Positions 7,935 through 17,532 of a stretch of 64,000 bases of DNA are shown piece by piece. How positions within the stretch are numbered: position 1 is the stretch's first letter; the number at the start of each line of letters is the position of its first letter. Source of the stretch: Nitrogeniibacter sp050293885 (GTDB taxonomy: Bacteria; Pseudomonadota; Gammaproteobacteria; Burkholderiales; Rhodocyclaceae). A program made the translations under genes and the position numbers. The stretch lies in assembly GCA_050293885.1 (NCBI GenBank), contig JBNKNO010000001.1:169414-233413 (forward strand), in the 5' to 3' direction. Below the pieces are notes generated by a model, which was not told the DNA's origin, did not search any database, and worked only from the letters and a program-made list of their open reading frames with translations.

Positions 7935-9506
7935 TCAGTACCGTTCGCCCGTGGGGTCGTGTGTGTCTTCGGCCAATGGGGCCATTTCGCGCGATTCGAC
8001 GGACTCCTTGCGTCGTGCGGGGAACAGCGCGTTCGGGCTGATGCCGGGCGATGCCGCGTTGCCGAAGGTGAAGCCCGTCTGACCCTGGAAGCCGTGGTAA
8101 TCCTCCAGACGCATTTCCTCCTTCGAGGTCGGAATCACGAAGCGGTCCTCGTAGTTGGCGATGGCCAGATAGCGATACATCTCTTTGGCCTGATCCTCGC
8201 TCATGCCGACGGCCTCGAGGGCGCGCAGATCGGCTTTGCCGTCCACATGCACCGAGCGCTGGTAGGAGCGCATGGCGATCATGCGGTTGAGCGCGTCGAT
8301 GATCGGTTGCTCCTTGCCGGCGGTGAGCAGGTTGGCCAGGTATTGCACCGGCAGGCGCATGGCCTCGGCCTTGGGGATGACGCCATCGGCTTCGGTGGGC
8401 AGCGTGTTCTGGTCGATCTGCGACTGCACCGGCGAGAGCGGCGGCACGTACCAGATCATCGGCAGGGTGCGGTACTCCGGGTGCAGCGGGAAGGCGATCT
8501 TCCACTCCATGGCCATCTTGTAGATGGGCGACTTCTGCGCGGCGAGGATCCAGTCGTCGGTGATGCCGTCCTTCTTCGCCTGCGCGATCACTTCCGGGTC
8601 GAAGGGATCGACGAACATGTCCAGATGCTCCTGGTACAGGTCCTGGGTGTCGTCGGCACTGGCTGCGTCGAGCACCTTGTCGGCGTCGTAGAGAATGATG
8701 CCGTTGTAACGAATGCGGCCCACGCACGATTCGGAACACACCGTCGGCATGCCGTTTTCCACGCGCGGGTAGCAGCCGATGCACTTCTCGGCCTTGGACG
8801 ATTCCCAGTTGAAGAACACCTTCTTGTACGGGCAGCCCGAGATGCACATGCGCCAGCCGCGGCAGCGGTCCTGGTCGGCCAGCACGATGCCGTCTTCCTC
8901 GCGCTTGTAGAGCGCGCCGGACGGGCAGGAGGCGACACAGGCCGGGTTGATGCAGTGGTTGCAGATGCGCGGCAAATACATGTGGAAGGTGTTTTCGAAC
9001 TGCTTGTACATCTCCTTTTCCATGTTGGAGAAGTTCGCGTCACGCGAGCGTGAGGCGAATTCGCCCGCCAGATCGTCTTCCCAGTTCGGCCCCCAGGTCA
9101 CCTTGTCCATCTTCTCGCCGGTGATCTGCGAGACCGGACGCGCGGTCGGCGCGGCTTCGGACAGCGGCGCGTTCTGCAGGCGTGCGTAGTCGAAGGTGAA
9201 GGGTTCGTAGTAGTCGTCGATCTCGGGCATGTTCGGGTTGGCGAAGATCTGCACGATCTTCTTGAGCTTGCCGCCGGCCTTGAGCTCGAGCTTGCCGTTG
9301 ATCTTCTCCCAACCGCCTTTCCACTTTTCCTGGTCTTCCCACTGCTTCGGATAACCGATGCCGGGCTTGGACTCGACGTTGTTGAACCAGGCGTACTCGA
9401 CGCCCTTGCGGTTGGTCCAGACGTTCTTGCAGGTCACCGAGCAGGTGTGGCAACCAATGCACTTGTCGAGGTTGAACACCATCGCGAACTGTGCGCGGAT
9501 TTTCAT
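7935..9506 (-). CDS. narH: Respiratory nitrate reductase beta subunit (iron-sulfur)
   Basis: Electron-transfer subunit carrying four iron-sulfur clusters between NarI and NarG, 523 residues. The first ferredoxin motif starts at Cys16 (CIGCHTCSVTC). A second region (CNHCINPACVASCPSG) follows. The third reads CRGWRMCISGCPYKK, where Trp replaces a Cys, the hallmark of the 3Fe-4S cluster in NarH. A fourth, KAEKCIGCYPRVENG with later cysteines, completes the set. The C-terminal half with PIYKMAMEWKIAFPLHPEYRT is typical of the family. No signal peptide, consistent with a cytoplasm-facing NarGH. Confidence 0.96.
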   Translation of the reverse strand: MKIRAQFAMVFNLDKCIGCHTCSVTCKNVWTNRKGVEYAWFNNVESKPGIGYPKQWEDQEKWKGGWEKINGKLELKAGGKLKKIVQIFANPNMPEIDDYYEPFTFDYARLQNAPLSEAAPTARPVSQITGEKMDKVTWGPNWEDDLAGEFASRSRDANFSNMEKEMYKQFENTFHMYLPRICNHCINPACVASCPSGALYKREEDGIVLADQDRCRGWRMCISGCPYKKVFFNWESSKAEKCIGCYPRVENGMPTVCSESCVGRIRYNGIILYDADKVLDAASADDTQDLYQEHLDMFVDPFDPEVIAQAKKDGITDDWILAAQKSPIYKMAMEWKIAFPLHPEYRTLPMIWYVPPLSPVQSQIDQNTLPTEADGVIPKAEAMRLPVQYLANLLTAGKEQPIIDALNRMIAMRSYQRSVHVDGKADLRALEAVGMSEDQAKEMYRYLAIANYEDRFVIPTSKEEMRLEDYHGFQGQTGFTFGNAASPGISPNALFPARRKESVESREMAPLAEDTHDPTGERY

Positions 9507-9567
9507 GTGTTTCTCCTGTTTCTTGCGTGGGGCGCGATGTCGCGTTCGATCGATCGCGCCCGACGAA

Positions 9568-12500
9568 TCACTTGGGTCCGATACCGGCCGGGTTGCGCTG
9601 TGCTTCGCGCGCGTCGGTCAGTGGGCGTTCCAGCCAATCGATGTCCTGATCCTCGATCTTGTGCAGCACCACCATCTCGTCGCGCTGGCAGCCGACCGTG
9701 CCGTAGTAGTTGAAGCTGTAGGACAACTGGGCATAGCCGCCGACCATGTTGGTCGGCTTGACCACCACCCGGGTCACCGAGTTGAGAATGCCGCCGCGCT
9801 TGCCGGTGGTGTTCGAGCCGGGCACGTTGATGTTCTTTTCCTGGGCGTGGTACATCAGCGCCATGCCGCGCGGCACGCGCTGCGACACCACTGCCCGAGC
9901 CACCGTGGCGCCGTTGGAGTTGATCGCCTCAACCCAGTCGTTGTCGCGGATGCCGACCGTCGCCGCCTCTTCTTCGGACAGCCAGATGTAGGGGCCGCCG
10001 CGGAACAGGTTGAGCATGCGCAGGTTGTCCTGGTAGCTGGAGTGGATGCCCCACTTGGAGTGCGGGGTGATCCACGACAAGGTCAGGTGCGGCTTGGCCT
10101 TCACGCTGGCCGGCACGTTGTTGTGCGCCTTGAGATCCACCGGCGGCTTGAAGGCGCAGAAGCCCTCGCCGAAGTCCAGGAACCACTCGTGATCCTGATA
10201 GAAGTGGGCGCGACCGGTCAGCGTACGGAACGGAATGTGCTCATGGATGTTGGTGTAGCCGGCGGTGTAGGACACGGTTTCCGACTCGATCCCCGACCAG
10301 GTCGGCGCGGTGATGATCTTGCGCGGCTGGGCGACGATGTCGCGGAAGGTGATCTTGTCTTCGTGGCGGCCGGCGTACAGATGGTGGTGATCGATGCCGG
10401 TCTTCTTCGACAGCGCACTCCATGACTTGTGGGCCACCTCGCCGTTGGTCTCCGGCGCCATGCGCATGATGGCGTCGCACACGTAGATGTCTTCCTCGAG
10501 CGAGGGCATGCCCTTGGAGACACCTTCCTCGCGCACCGGGTAGTTGCTCTTCTTCAACTCCTCGTACTCGGCGTCGGTGTTCCAGTCGATGCCCTTGATG
10601 TTGTTGCCCAGTTTCTTCATCAAGGGGCCGAGGCCGATGAACTTGTTGTAGGTCTGCGCATAGTCGCGCTCGACCACCTTGAGGATCGGCATGGTCTTGC
10701 CCGGCACCGGCTCGCACTCGCCTTTCTTCCAGTCGAGCGCCTCGCCAAAGGGCTGCGCCAGCTCCATGGCCGAGTCGTGCTGCATGGGCAGCGCGACCAG
10801 ATCCTTGGCGTTGGGCAGGTGCTTGGCGGCCAGGGTGGAGAAGGTCTTCGCCAGCGTCTTGAAGATCTGCCAGTCGGACTTGGACTCCCAACCCGGCGTC
10901 ACCGCCTCACCCAACGGGTGGATGAACGGGTGCATGTCGGTGGTGTTGAGGTCGTTCTTCTCGTACCAGGTCGCGGTCGGCAGGATGATGTCCGAGTAGG
11001 CGCCGGTGGAGTTGAGGCGGAAGTTGATGTCCACCATCAGGTCGAGCTTGCCGACCGGACCGTTCTCGCGCCACTTCACTTCCTGGCAGCGATTGCCGTC
11101 GCCGCCTTCGGCCATCACGCCGTTCTGCGCGCCGAGCAAGTGCTTGAGGAAGTATTCGTGGCCTTTGGCCGACGAGCCGATCAGGTTGGCGCGCCACACG
11201 ATCAGGTTGCGCGGCCAGTTCTCTTCCGCGTCCGGGTCGGCGAAGGCGACGTCGAGCTTGCCGCTCTTGAGCTGGTCGACCACGTAGTTGGCCACCCCGG
11301 CTTCGTCAGTGGCGCCGGCCTGTTCGGCGTCCGCCACCACGTCGAGCGGATTGCGGTTGAAGTGCGGTGCCGTCGGCAGCCAGCCCATGCGGGTGGCCTT
11401 GACGTTGTAGTCGGCCAGGGTCAGGCCCCTGTTGCGGTTCTTGCCGGCCGGCGACAGCAGCTGATCGGCATCGACGGTTTCGTAGCGCCACTGGTCGGTA
11501 TGGAAGTACCAGTAGGAGGTCGAGTTCATGTGGCGCGGCGGGCGCTGCCAGTCGAGCGCGAAGGCGATCGGTGCCCAGCCGGCCTGCGGGCGCAGTTTCT
11601 CCTGGCCCACATAGTGCGCCCAGCCACCGCCGGTCTGGCCCACGCAGCCGCACATGTGCAGCAGGTTCATGATCGAGCGATAGGCCAGATCGTTGTGGTA
11701 CCAGTGGTTGATGGCGGCGCCCATGATGACCATGGACTTGCCCTTGGTCTTCGAGGCGTTGTCGGCGAACTCACGGCCGGTACGCGTCAGGTCGGCGGCC
11801 TTGACGCCGGTGTGCTTGGCGGCCCAGGCCGGCGTGTAGGGCACGGTGTCGTCGTCGTAGGACGAAGCCACGTTGTCGCCGCCGAGGCCGCGGTCGATAC
11901 CGTATTGGGCGACCTGCAGGTCGAACACCGAGGCGACCAGGGTCTCTTCGCCGTTGGCCAGCGTGAGCTTGCGCACCGGCACGTTCTTCCACAGCAGTTC
12001 GGACTCGCCTTCGGTGAAGTGGGGGAAGCCCACCGACACCACGTCGTCGCGGTTGTCGATGCAGCTCAGTTCGAGTTCGGTGTCGGCACCCGCGCCCGTC
12101 TTCTCAAGCAAGTTCCACTTGCCATCCTCACCCCAACGGAAACCGATCGAGCCGTTCGGCGCCACATAGCCGTTGCTCTTGGTGTCGAAGGCGACGGTTT
12201 TCCATTCCGGGTTGTTGGCTTCGCCCATGGCGCCGTCGAAATCGGAGGCGCGCAGGTTGCGGTCGGTGACGTAGCCGTCTTCGTGCTTGCGCAGGGTCAC
12301 CAGCATCGGCAGATCGGTGTACTTGCGCGCGTATTGCTGGAAGTACGGATCCTGCTTGTTGATGTAGAACTCCTTGAGCGCCACGTGGCCCATGGCCAGG
12401 AAGGCGGCGGAGTCGGTACCCTGTTTGACCGGCATCCACAGGTCGGCGAACTTGACGTACTCGGCGTAGTCCGGCGCCATGGAGACGATCTTCGCGCCCT

Positions 12501-13320
12501 TGTAGCGCACTTCGGTGGCGAAGTGGGCGTCCGGCGTACGCGTCATCGGCAGGTTGGCGCCGGTGATGATCAGGTAGGTGGAGTTGTACCAGTCGGCCGC
12601 TTCCGGCACGTCGGTCTGCTCGCCCCAGGTCTGCGGGCTGGCCGCGGGCAGATCGCAATACCAGTCGTAGAAGGAGCCACAGGCGCCGCCGATGAGCGAC
12701 AGGTAGCGGCTGCCGGCGGCGTAGGAAATCATCGACATGGCGGGGATCGGCGAGAAACCGTAGATGCGGTCCGGGCCCCACTTCTTGATGGTGTAGACGT
12801 TGGAGGCGGCGACGATTTCGCTGACTTCGTCCCAGCCGGTGCGGACAAAACCACCGAGGCCACGCACGCCGACGTATTTCTCACGCTTGTTCGGGTCGGC
12901 CTGGATGGCGGCCCACGCCTCGACCGGGTCCTTGCCGCTCTTGCGCTCGGCGCGATACAGCTCGAGCAGCCGGCCGCGGATCATCGGGTGCTTGATGCGA
13001 TGCGGCGAATACAGGTACCAGGAGAAGGACGCCCCACGCTGGCAGCCGCGCGGCTCGTGGTTGGGCAGATCCTCGCGGGTGCGCGGGTAGTCGGTCTGCT
13101 GCATCTCGAACGACACCAGGCCGTTCTTGACGAAGATTTTCCAGGAGCAGCCGCCGGTGCAGTTCACCCCGTGGGTGGAACGCACCACCTTGTCGTGGCG
13201 CCAGCGGTTGCGGTACGCGTCCTCCCAGTTCCGGTCTTCATCGGTGACGATGCCGTGGCCGGACGAGAAGGTGTCCTTGACCCGTTCAAAGAACTTCAGT
13301 CGGTCGAGAAAATGACTCAT
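9568..13320 (-). CDS. narG: Respiratory nitrate reductase alpha subunit (molybdenum catalytic)
   Basis: Catalytic subunit reducing nitrate to nitrite at a bis-MGD molybdenum centre, 1250 residues, the normal size. The FS0 4Fe-4S site is visible as His50, Cys54, Cys58 and Cys93 (RSTHGVNCTGGCSW, then EPRGCQRG). The Mo-ligand Asp region reads TGANLPMTRTPDAHF. The N terminus lacks a twin-arginine export signal, so the active site faces the cytoplasm. First gene of narGHJI, 61 bp before narH and 80 bp after narK2 in transcription order, with a good AAGGAGT-like ribosome site before the ATG. Confidence 0.97.
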   Translation of the reverse strand: MSHFLDRLKFFERVKDTFSSGHGIVTDEDRNWEDAYRNRWRHDKVVRSTHGVNCTGGCSWKIFVKNGLVSFEMQQTDYPRTREDLPNHEPRGCQRGASFSWYLYSPHRIKHPMIRGRLLELYRAERKSGKDPVEAWAAIQADPNKREKYVGVRGLGGFVRTGWDEVSEIVAASNVYTIKKWGPDRIYGFSPIPAMSMISYAAGSRYLSLIGGACGSFYDWYCDLPAASPQTWGEQTDVPEAADWYNSTYLIITGANLPMTRTPDAHFATEVRYKGAKIVSMAPDYAEYVKFADLWMPVKQGTDSAAFLAMGHVALKEFYINKQDPYFQQYARKYTDLPMLVTLRKHEDGYVTDRNLRASDFDGAMGEANNPEWKTVAFDTKSNGYVAPNGSIGFRWGEDGKWNLLEKTGAGADTELELSCIDNRDDVVSVGFPHFTEGESELLWKNVPVRKLTLANGEETLVASVFDLQVAQYGIDRGLGGDNVASSYDDDTVPYTPAWAAKHTGVKAADLTRTGREFADNASKTKGKSMVIMGAAINHWYHNDLAYRSIMNLLHMCGCVGQTGGGWAHYVGQEKLRPQAGWAPIAFALDWQRPPRHMNSTSYWYFHTDQWRYETVDADQLLSPAGKNRNRGLTLADYNVKATRMGWLPTAPHFNRNPLDVVADAEQAGATDEAGVANYVVDQLKSGKLDVAFADPDAEENWPRNLIVWRANLIGSSAKGHEYFLKHLLGAQNGVMAEGGDGNRCQEVKWRENGPVGKLDLMVDINFRLNSTGAYSDIILPTATWYEKNDLNTTDMHPFIHPLGEAVTPGWESKSDWQIFKTLAKTFSTLAAKHLPNAKDLVALPMQHDSAMELAQPFGEALDWKKGECEPVPGKTMPILKVVERDYAQTYNKFIGLGPLMKKLGNNIKGIDWNTDAEYEELKKSNYPVREEGVSKGMPSLEEDIYVCDAIMRMAPETNGEVAHKSWSALSKKTGIDHHHLYAGRHEDKITFRDIVAQPRKIITAPTWSGIESETVSYTAGYTNIHEHIPFRTLTGRAHFYQDHEWFLDFGEGFCAFKPPVDLKAHNNVPASVKAKPHLTLSWITPHSKWGIHSSYQDNLRMLNLFRGGPYIWLSEEEAATVGIRDNDWVEAINSNGATVARAVVSQRVPRGMALMYHAQEKNINVPGSNTTGKRGGILNSVTRVVVKPTNMVGGYAQLSYSFNYYGTVGCQRDEMVVLHKIEDQDIDWLERPLTDAREAQRNPAGIGPK

Positions 13321-13400
13321 CGGTGACTCCTTGTGGCGGGGGCGAGTGCCCCCGGCAATTCAATCGATTTCGCTTGGTTTGGTGCGCCGCAGTGCACCGC

Positions 13401-15071
13401 TTACGGGTTCTGGTATTCCGCTTTCGGGCCGAGGTAGTACCACCAGTTCAGCGCCAGGCAGACCAGGTAGAAGGCCGCCAGGCCATACAGCGCGTACTCG
13501 GGGGTGGCGGCCTTGATCTGCTCGCCGAACACCTTGGGGATGATGAAAGCGCCATAGGCGGCGATGGCCGAGGTCCAGCCCAGCACCGGGCCGGCCTGCT
13601 CTTTCGGGAACACCATGGCGACGGTGCGGAAGGTCGAGCCGTTACCGATGCCCGAGGCCGCGAACAACACCAGGAAGAGCACGAAGAAGGGCAGGAAGAA
13701 CTCTTCCGGCGTGGCCGACTGGTAGGCCGCCTTCATGTAATAGGCCACGCCCAGCGCGGCGCCGACCATGGCGTAGGTGATGTACTGGGTGACGCGCGCG
13801 CCGCCGAGCTTGTCGGCCATCCAACCGCCCACCGGGCGGATCAGCGCGCCGATGAAGGGCCCCATCCAGGCGTACATCAGCGCCGAGGGGCCGTTGGGGT
13901 TGGCGGTGGTGTGGGTCATCACGCCATCGACCATCACGTGCTGGAAGCCGAAGATCACCTTGATGGCCAGCGCGAAGGCGGCCGAGTAGCCGATGAAGCT
14001 ACCGAAAGTCATGGTGTAGATCACGCTCATGACCCAGGTGTGCTTGTGGCCGAAGATGGAGAACTGGCGCTGCAGGTTGGGCTTGATCTGGCCCGGGATC
14101 AGCTTGAGCAGGAACACCGTCAGCGCGATCACGCCGGCGAGCACGAACCACTTGGTCCAGCCCGGCAGGCCGATACCGATCGGTGCCGGCAGAATCAGGT
14201 AGAGGCCGACGCCAGCGGCGATGAAGGCCATCAACAGCATGCCCGCGATCTTGCTCATGGCGCCGATCGGCGAGCCGATCTGGGGCGACACTTCCTCGGT
14301 GCGGATGTTGTTCATGCCGAACCAGCCGGCGAAAGCCAGCGGCACCAGCAACAGCAGCCACACGAAGCCGGCATTGGCCAGCCAGGTGTCGGAACCGGCG
14401 GGGATCTTGCCGATCAGCGTGCCGGAGGTGCTCACCAGCTGGATCGCGTCACCGCTGAAGGCGCCGAACAGCGGCACCGTCATCACCAGCGGAATGAGAA
14501 TCTGCATGGTGGTCACACCGGCGTTGCCCAGCCCCGCGTTGAGACCCAGCGCCAGACCCTGCATGCGCTTGGGGAAGAAGTAGCTGATGTTCGACATCGA
14601 CGAGGCGAAGTTGCCACCGCCGAAGCCGGACAGGAAGGCGAGCAGCTGGAACACCCACAGCGGCGTGCTCTGGTCCTGCAGCGCGAAGCCGGTGCCCACC
14701 GCCGGGATCATCAACAGCGCGGTGGTGAAGAAGATGGTGTTGCGCCCGCCCGCGATGCGGATGAAGAAGCTCGACGGGATGCGCAGGGTGGCGCCGGTGA
14801 GGCCGGCGATGGCCGACAGGGTGAACAGCTCGGCGGGCTTGAAGGGGAAGCCGGCGTTGAGCATCTGCACCGTGATGATCCCCCACATCAGCCACACGGC
14901 GAAGCCGCACAGCAGGCTGGGGATGGAGATCCACAGGTTGCGGTTGGCGATGCGCTTGCCGTTGGCCGCCCAGAAGGCGGCATCCTCGGGCGCCCAGGTG
15001 TGCAGATCGGCCCCCTGGTCGGCTTGCCCGCCACCGGGGCGCGGCAGTGCGTCTGCGTTGCTCGAATTCAT
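13401..15071 (-). CDS. narK: Nitrate/nitrite antiporter, NarK2 type
   Basis: Major facilitator transporter of 556 residues with about 12 helices. It belongs to the NarK/NarU branch thought to exchange nitrate for nitrite. The nitrate signature FGGGNFASSMSNISYFFPK and the second one (GIGNGSTFRTVAMVFP) are both present; conserved arginines occur in the SFFIRIAGGRN and RPVGGWMADKLGG motifs. It has a soluble N-terminal extension of about 45 residues with an ALPRPGGGQADQG stretch. Preceded by narK1 (27 bp apart) and followed by narG. The substrate direction is inferred from the family. Confidence 0.93.
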   Translation of the reverse strand: MNSSNADALPRPGGGQADQGADLHTWAPEDAAFWAANGKRIANRNLWISIPSLLCGFAVWLMWGIITVQMLNAGFPFKPAELFTLSAIAGLTGATLRIPSSFFIRIAGGRNTIFFTTALLMIPAVGTGFALQDQSTPLWVFQLLAFLSGFGGGNFASSMSNISYFFPKRMQGLALGLNAGLGNAGVTTMQILIPLVMTVPLFGAFSGDAIQLVSTSGTLIGKIPAGSDTWLANAGFVWLLLLVPLAFAGWFGMNNIRTEEVSPQIGSPIGAMSKIAGMLLMAFIAAGVGLYLILPAPIGIGLPGWTKWFVLAGVIALTVFLLKLIPGQIKPNLQRQFSIFGHKHTWVMSVIYTMTFGSFIGYSAAFALAIKVIFGFQHVMVDGVMTHTTANPNGPSALMYAWMGPFIGALIRPVGGWMADKLGGARVTQYITYAMVGAALGVAYYMKAAYQSATPEEFFLPFFVLFLVLFAASGIGNGSTFRTVAMVFPKEQAGPVLGWTSAIAAYGAFIIPKVFGEQIKAATPEYALYGLAAFYLVCLALNWWYYLGPKAEYQNP

Positions 15072-15098
15072 GAAGATCTCCTTGGATGGATGTTTCGA

Positions 15099-16358
15099 TC
15101 ACTCAGTGGCCGTCGCCAGTTCGGCGCGGCCTTTGATGACGTCGGTACGGCGGACTTCGGTCCAGTACATCCAGATCAGCGAGACCCAGACCACGCCGTA
15201 CATGAGCATGAAAGTGCTGGAGCGCACGCCGGTCAGGTCGACCAGGGCGCCGAACATGATCGGCAGCAGGAAGCCGCCCAGACCGCCGACCAGACCGACG
15301 ATGCCGGACACCGCGCCGATGTCCTGATGGAAGTCGTCGGAGATGTACTTGAACACCGAGGCCTTGCCGAAGGCGAAGGCGACGCCGACGATGAACAGCA
15401 GGATCGTGAACACGGTCGGGCTGAGGCTGATGTCGTAGGTCTGCGGCCCATGGACGGTCTGCACCGTGAGGTGGGTCTGCGGGTAGGACATCAGGAACAG
15501 GCAGATCCACGAGGCCCACATCACCCACCAGGTCACCTTGTGGGCACCGAAACGATCCGACAGCCAGCCGCCCACTGCGCGCAGCACGCCGCCGGGCAGC
15601 GAGAAGGCCGCCGCCAGCACGGCCGCCGAGCGCAGGCCGAAGCCGTATTCCTCGACGTAGTACTCGGTCATCCACAAGGCCAGCGCGACGTAGCCGCCGA
15701 AGACGATGGAGTAGTACTGGCAGTACTTCCATACCTTGGGATCCTTGAGCGCGCGCAGCTGGTCGGTGAGCGGCACGCTCTTGCCGATGCGGTGGTCGGG
15801 ATCGTCGAAGCTGAACATCCAGAAGAGCAGGGCGGTGACCAGCATCGCCACCGCATACACGGTCGGTACCATTTGCCAGCCCCAGGCGACCACGATGGAT
15901 GGCGCCACCAGCTTGGTGAGTGCGGCCCCTGCGTTGCCGGCACCGAAGATGCCCATCGCGAAGCCCTGGTTCTTGCGTTCGAACCAGCGCGCGCAGTAGG
16001 CGATACCTACCGAGAAGGAACCGCCGGCGAGGCCGACGAACAAGCCGATGACGAGGAACTGCCAGTATTCGGTGGCGAAGCCGATCATGTAGATCGGAAT
16101 CACCGTGGCCAGCAGCAGGCCGAAAATCACCACCCGGCCACCGAACTTGTCGCCGAGCAGGCCCAGCGGCAGGCGGGACAGTGCGCCGGTGAGCACCGGT
16201 GTCGAGGCCAGCAGGCCGAACTGGGTCTCGTTGAGGTTGAGCATCTCCTTGATAGGCACCCCGAGCACCGCGAACATCATCCAGATCGCGAAACAGATGG
16301 TGAAGGCAAATGTGCTTGAACCGAGCACTGCGTATTGCTTGTAGCGAAGCGATTTCAT
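15099..16358 (-). CDS. narK: Nitrate transporter, NarK1 type
   Basis: Major facilitator transporter, 419 residues from the ATG at 16358, chosen because a strong AGGAGG site lies 10 bases upstream on the minus strand; the frame stays open 45 bases further. Twelve hydrophobic segments; nitrate-carrier signatures LFVGLAGGSFSVGIAYCARWF and GNAGAALTK occur in the first half and FAFGKASVFKYISDDF in the second. This is the NarK1 type, usually considered a proton-nitrate symporter, and pairs with NarK2 in many denitrifiers as either a fusion or two genes. It is the promoter-proximal gene of the nar operon here. Confidence 0.92.
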   Translation of the reverse strand: MKSLRYKQYAVLGSSTFAFTICFAIWMMFAVLGVPIKEMLNLNETQFGLLASTPVLTGALSRLPLGLLGDKFGGRVVIFGLLLATVIPIYMIGFATEYWQFLVIGLFVGLAGGSFSVGIAYCARWFERKNQGFAMGIFGAGNAGAALTKLVAPSIVVAWGWQMVPTVYAVAMLVTALLFWMFSFDDPDHRIGKSVPLTDQLRALKDPKVWKYCQYYSIVFGGYVALALWMTEYYVEEYGFGLRSAAVLAAAFSLPGGVLRAVGGWLSDRFGAHKVTWWVMWASWICLFLMSYPQTHLTVQTVHGPQTYDISLSPTVFTILLFIVGVAFAFGKASVFKYISDDFHQDIGAVSGIVGLVGGLGGFLLPIMFGALVDLTGVRSSTFMLMYGVVWVSLIWMYWTEVRRTDVIKGRAELATATE

Positions 16359-16463
16359 GGCGTGGTGTTCCTCCTGCGCGAGACAGCAGACTGGATACGA
16401 CACAGCCTATCGGCGGCGGGCGGCGGACAACATTCCCCATTGGCAGGGGAGGGGCGGTGCAGG

Positions 16464-16475
16464 AGGACTAGTCCT
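16464..16475. promoter_or_regulatory. 12-bp palindrome upstream of narK1
   Basis: AGGACTAGTCCT is a perfect palindrome about 106 bp before narK1. A second ACTAGT copy follows within 20 bp (in AGTACTAGT). It is the most conspicuous operator-like element in the presumed nar promoter region. It does not match a clean FNR box (TTGAT-N4-ATCAA), and NarL heptamers match only weakly, so the binding protein is unknown. Confidence 0.4.
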
Positions 16476-16517
16476 AAAGTACTAGTGTCTGGTTGGCCTG
16501 GGCGACATCGCACGGCG

Positions 16518-16558
16518 CAAAAAAGAAACCCGGTTCCGCCACCAAGGCGGTTCCGGGC
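16518..16558 (-). terminator. Rho-independent terminator of the Crp/Fnr-type gene
   Basis: Paired GC-rich arms CCCGG..CCGCC and GGCGG..CCGGG (small TT/TT internal mismatch, ACCAA loop) are followed on the minus strand by TTTCTTTTTT. It sits 25 bp after the regulator stop and separates it from narK1. Confidence 0.8.
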
Positions 16559-16583
16559 TCAAAGAGGTTCTGGAGGCGGGCGA

Positions 16584-17321
16584 TCAGTTCTCGAGCAGTC
16601 GCTGCATGGCTGGCAGGTCCGCGAGCCGGATCGTTCGGCCACGTCCTTCTTCGATCAGACCGGTTTCGCGCAATTTGCGCAGGGCGCGTGAAAGTGATTC
16701 GCCGCTCAGGTTGAGGATCGATGCCACGGCATATTTGGGCGCGGGCAGGGTGACCCAGTCGCTGTTGCCGCCGGCGCCTTCGCGAAGCTCGAGCAGGTAG
16801 GCGACGATACGCTTGTGCGCATGGGCCGGCGTGGACTGACTGATCGACTCGATGAGCGCCTGGATGCGTCCGGACACTTCAGACAGCATGCGCAGGGAAA
16901 GCTCGTGGTCGGCTTTGACGGCACTGATCAGCGCATGGGAGGGAATGTGAAGCAGCACGCATTCGCGCACACTCTGTGTCCACGCGCGGTAGTGTGACAG
17001 GCGAAACACGCCGAGCTCGCCGAAGAAGCGCTGCTCGGTGAACAGCTCAATGACTTTGTCGCGGCCACTTGGGTCGCGTGCCAGTAATTTGACCGCGCCC
17101 TCGACGACAAAGTACAGACCCGTCGGCTCCGAACCGCGTCGAAAGATGACGCTGCCGCGTTTGTAGCGTTCAAAGCATGCTTCGCTGGCCAACAGCTCCA
17201 GTGTTGTTTCCGGCAACCCGTTCAATAGCGGCATCTGCGCCAACACACGGCCTGCCCGCGCGTTCCGACTCGGGTCGGTAATGCTGTCTGGTGACAACTC
17301 GGCAGTGCAACGTCGGTCCAT
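16584..17321 (-). CDS. Crp/Fnr-family regulator (Dnr/NnrR-like)
   Basis: Transcription factor of 245 residues: cyclic-nucleotide-binding fold at about 30-145 (RYKRGSVIFRRGSEPTGLYFVVEGAVKLL, then FFGELGVF), a dimer helix, and a C-terminal winged HTH with the recognition segment LNLSGESLSRALRKLRETGLI. The N terminus lacks the clustered cysteines of oxygen-sensing FNR, so a Dnr/NnrR-like nitric-oxide or redox responder is more likely than a true Fnr. Position immediately upstream of narK1K2GHJI suggests control of nitrate respiration or denitrification. It has its own terminator, so it is a separate transcription unit. Effector and target sites cannot be read from sequence. Confidence 0.85.
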   Translation of the reverse strand: MDRRCTAELSPDSITDPSRNARAGRVLAQMPLLNGLPETTLELLASEACFERYKRGSVIFRRGSEPTGLYFVVEGAVKLLARDPSGRDKVIELFTEQRFFGELGVFRLSHYRAWTQSVRECVLLHIPSHALISAVKADHELSLRMLSEVSGRIQALIESISQSTPAHAHKRIVAYLLELREGAGGNSDWVTLPAPKYAVASILNLSGESLSRALRKLRETGLIEEGRGRTIRLADLPAMQRLLEN

Positions 17322-17448
17322 TCGAGGCCCTCCTTGTCGACACCGGCGTCGGTGAAAATCAAGGCGGCACGGACCGCCTGACGCCGTCGTAACAAGGAAA
17401 GCTTAGGCAGGGGAACGCCCGCCCACAATCGGTCAAACGGAGTAGGCC

Positions 17449-17464
17449 TAGCTCGAAAGAGCTA
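17449..17464. promoter_or_regulatory. Inverted repeat upstream of the Crp/Fnr-type gene
   Basis: TAGCTC-gaaa-GAGCTA is a perfect 6-4-6 inverted repeat about 130 bp before the regulator start. It could be an operator for the regulator or a remnant of a hairpin; the spacer between the regulator and the terB-like gene holds no other clear element. Confidence 0.3.
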
Positions 17465-17532
17465 TCTTTGGGCGCCGAGCTCTAGATGACGGCGTCACCC
17501 GTCGGTGCGGGAGCGATCGGCGGCGGCGCCGT

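Noticed and set aside
10429..13326. A 965-codon plus-strand frame opposite narG, and a 998-codon one opposite narK1/narK2 (13323-16319)
   Set aside because: Antisense shadows created by high third-position GC; narG, narK1 and narK2 account for the sequence and carry all family motifs.
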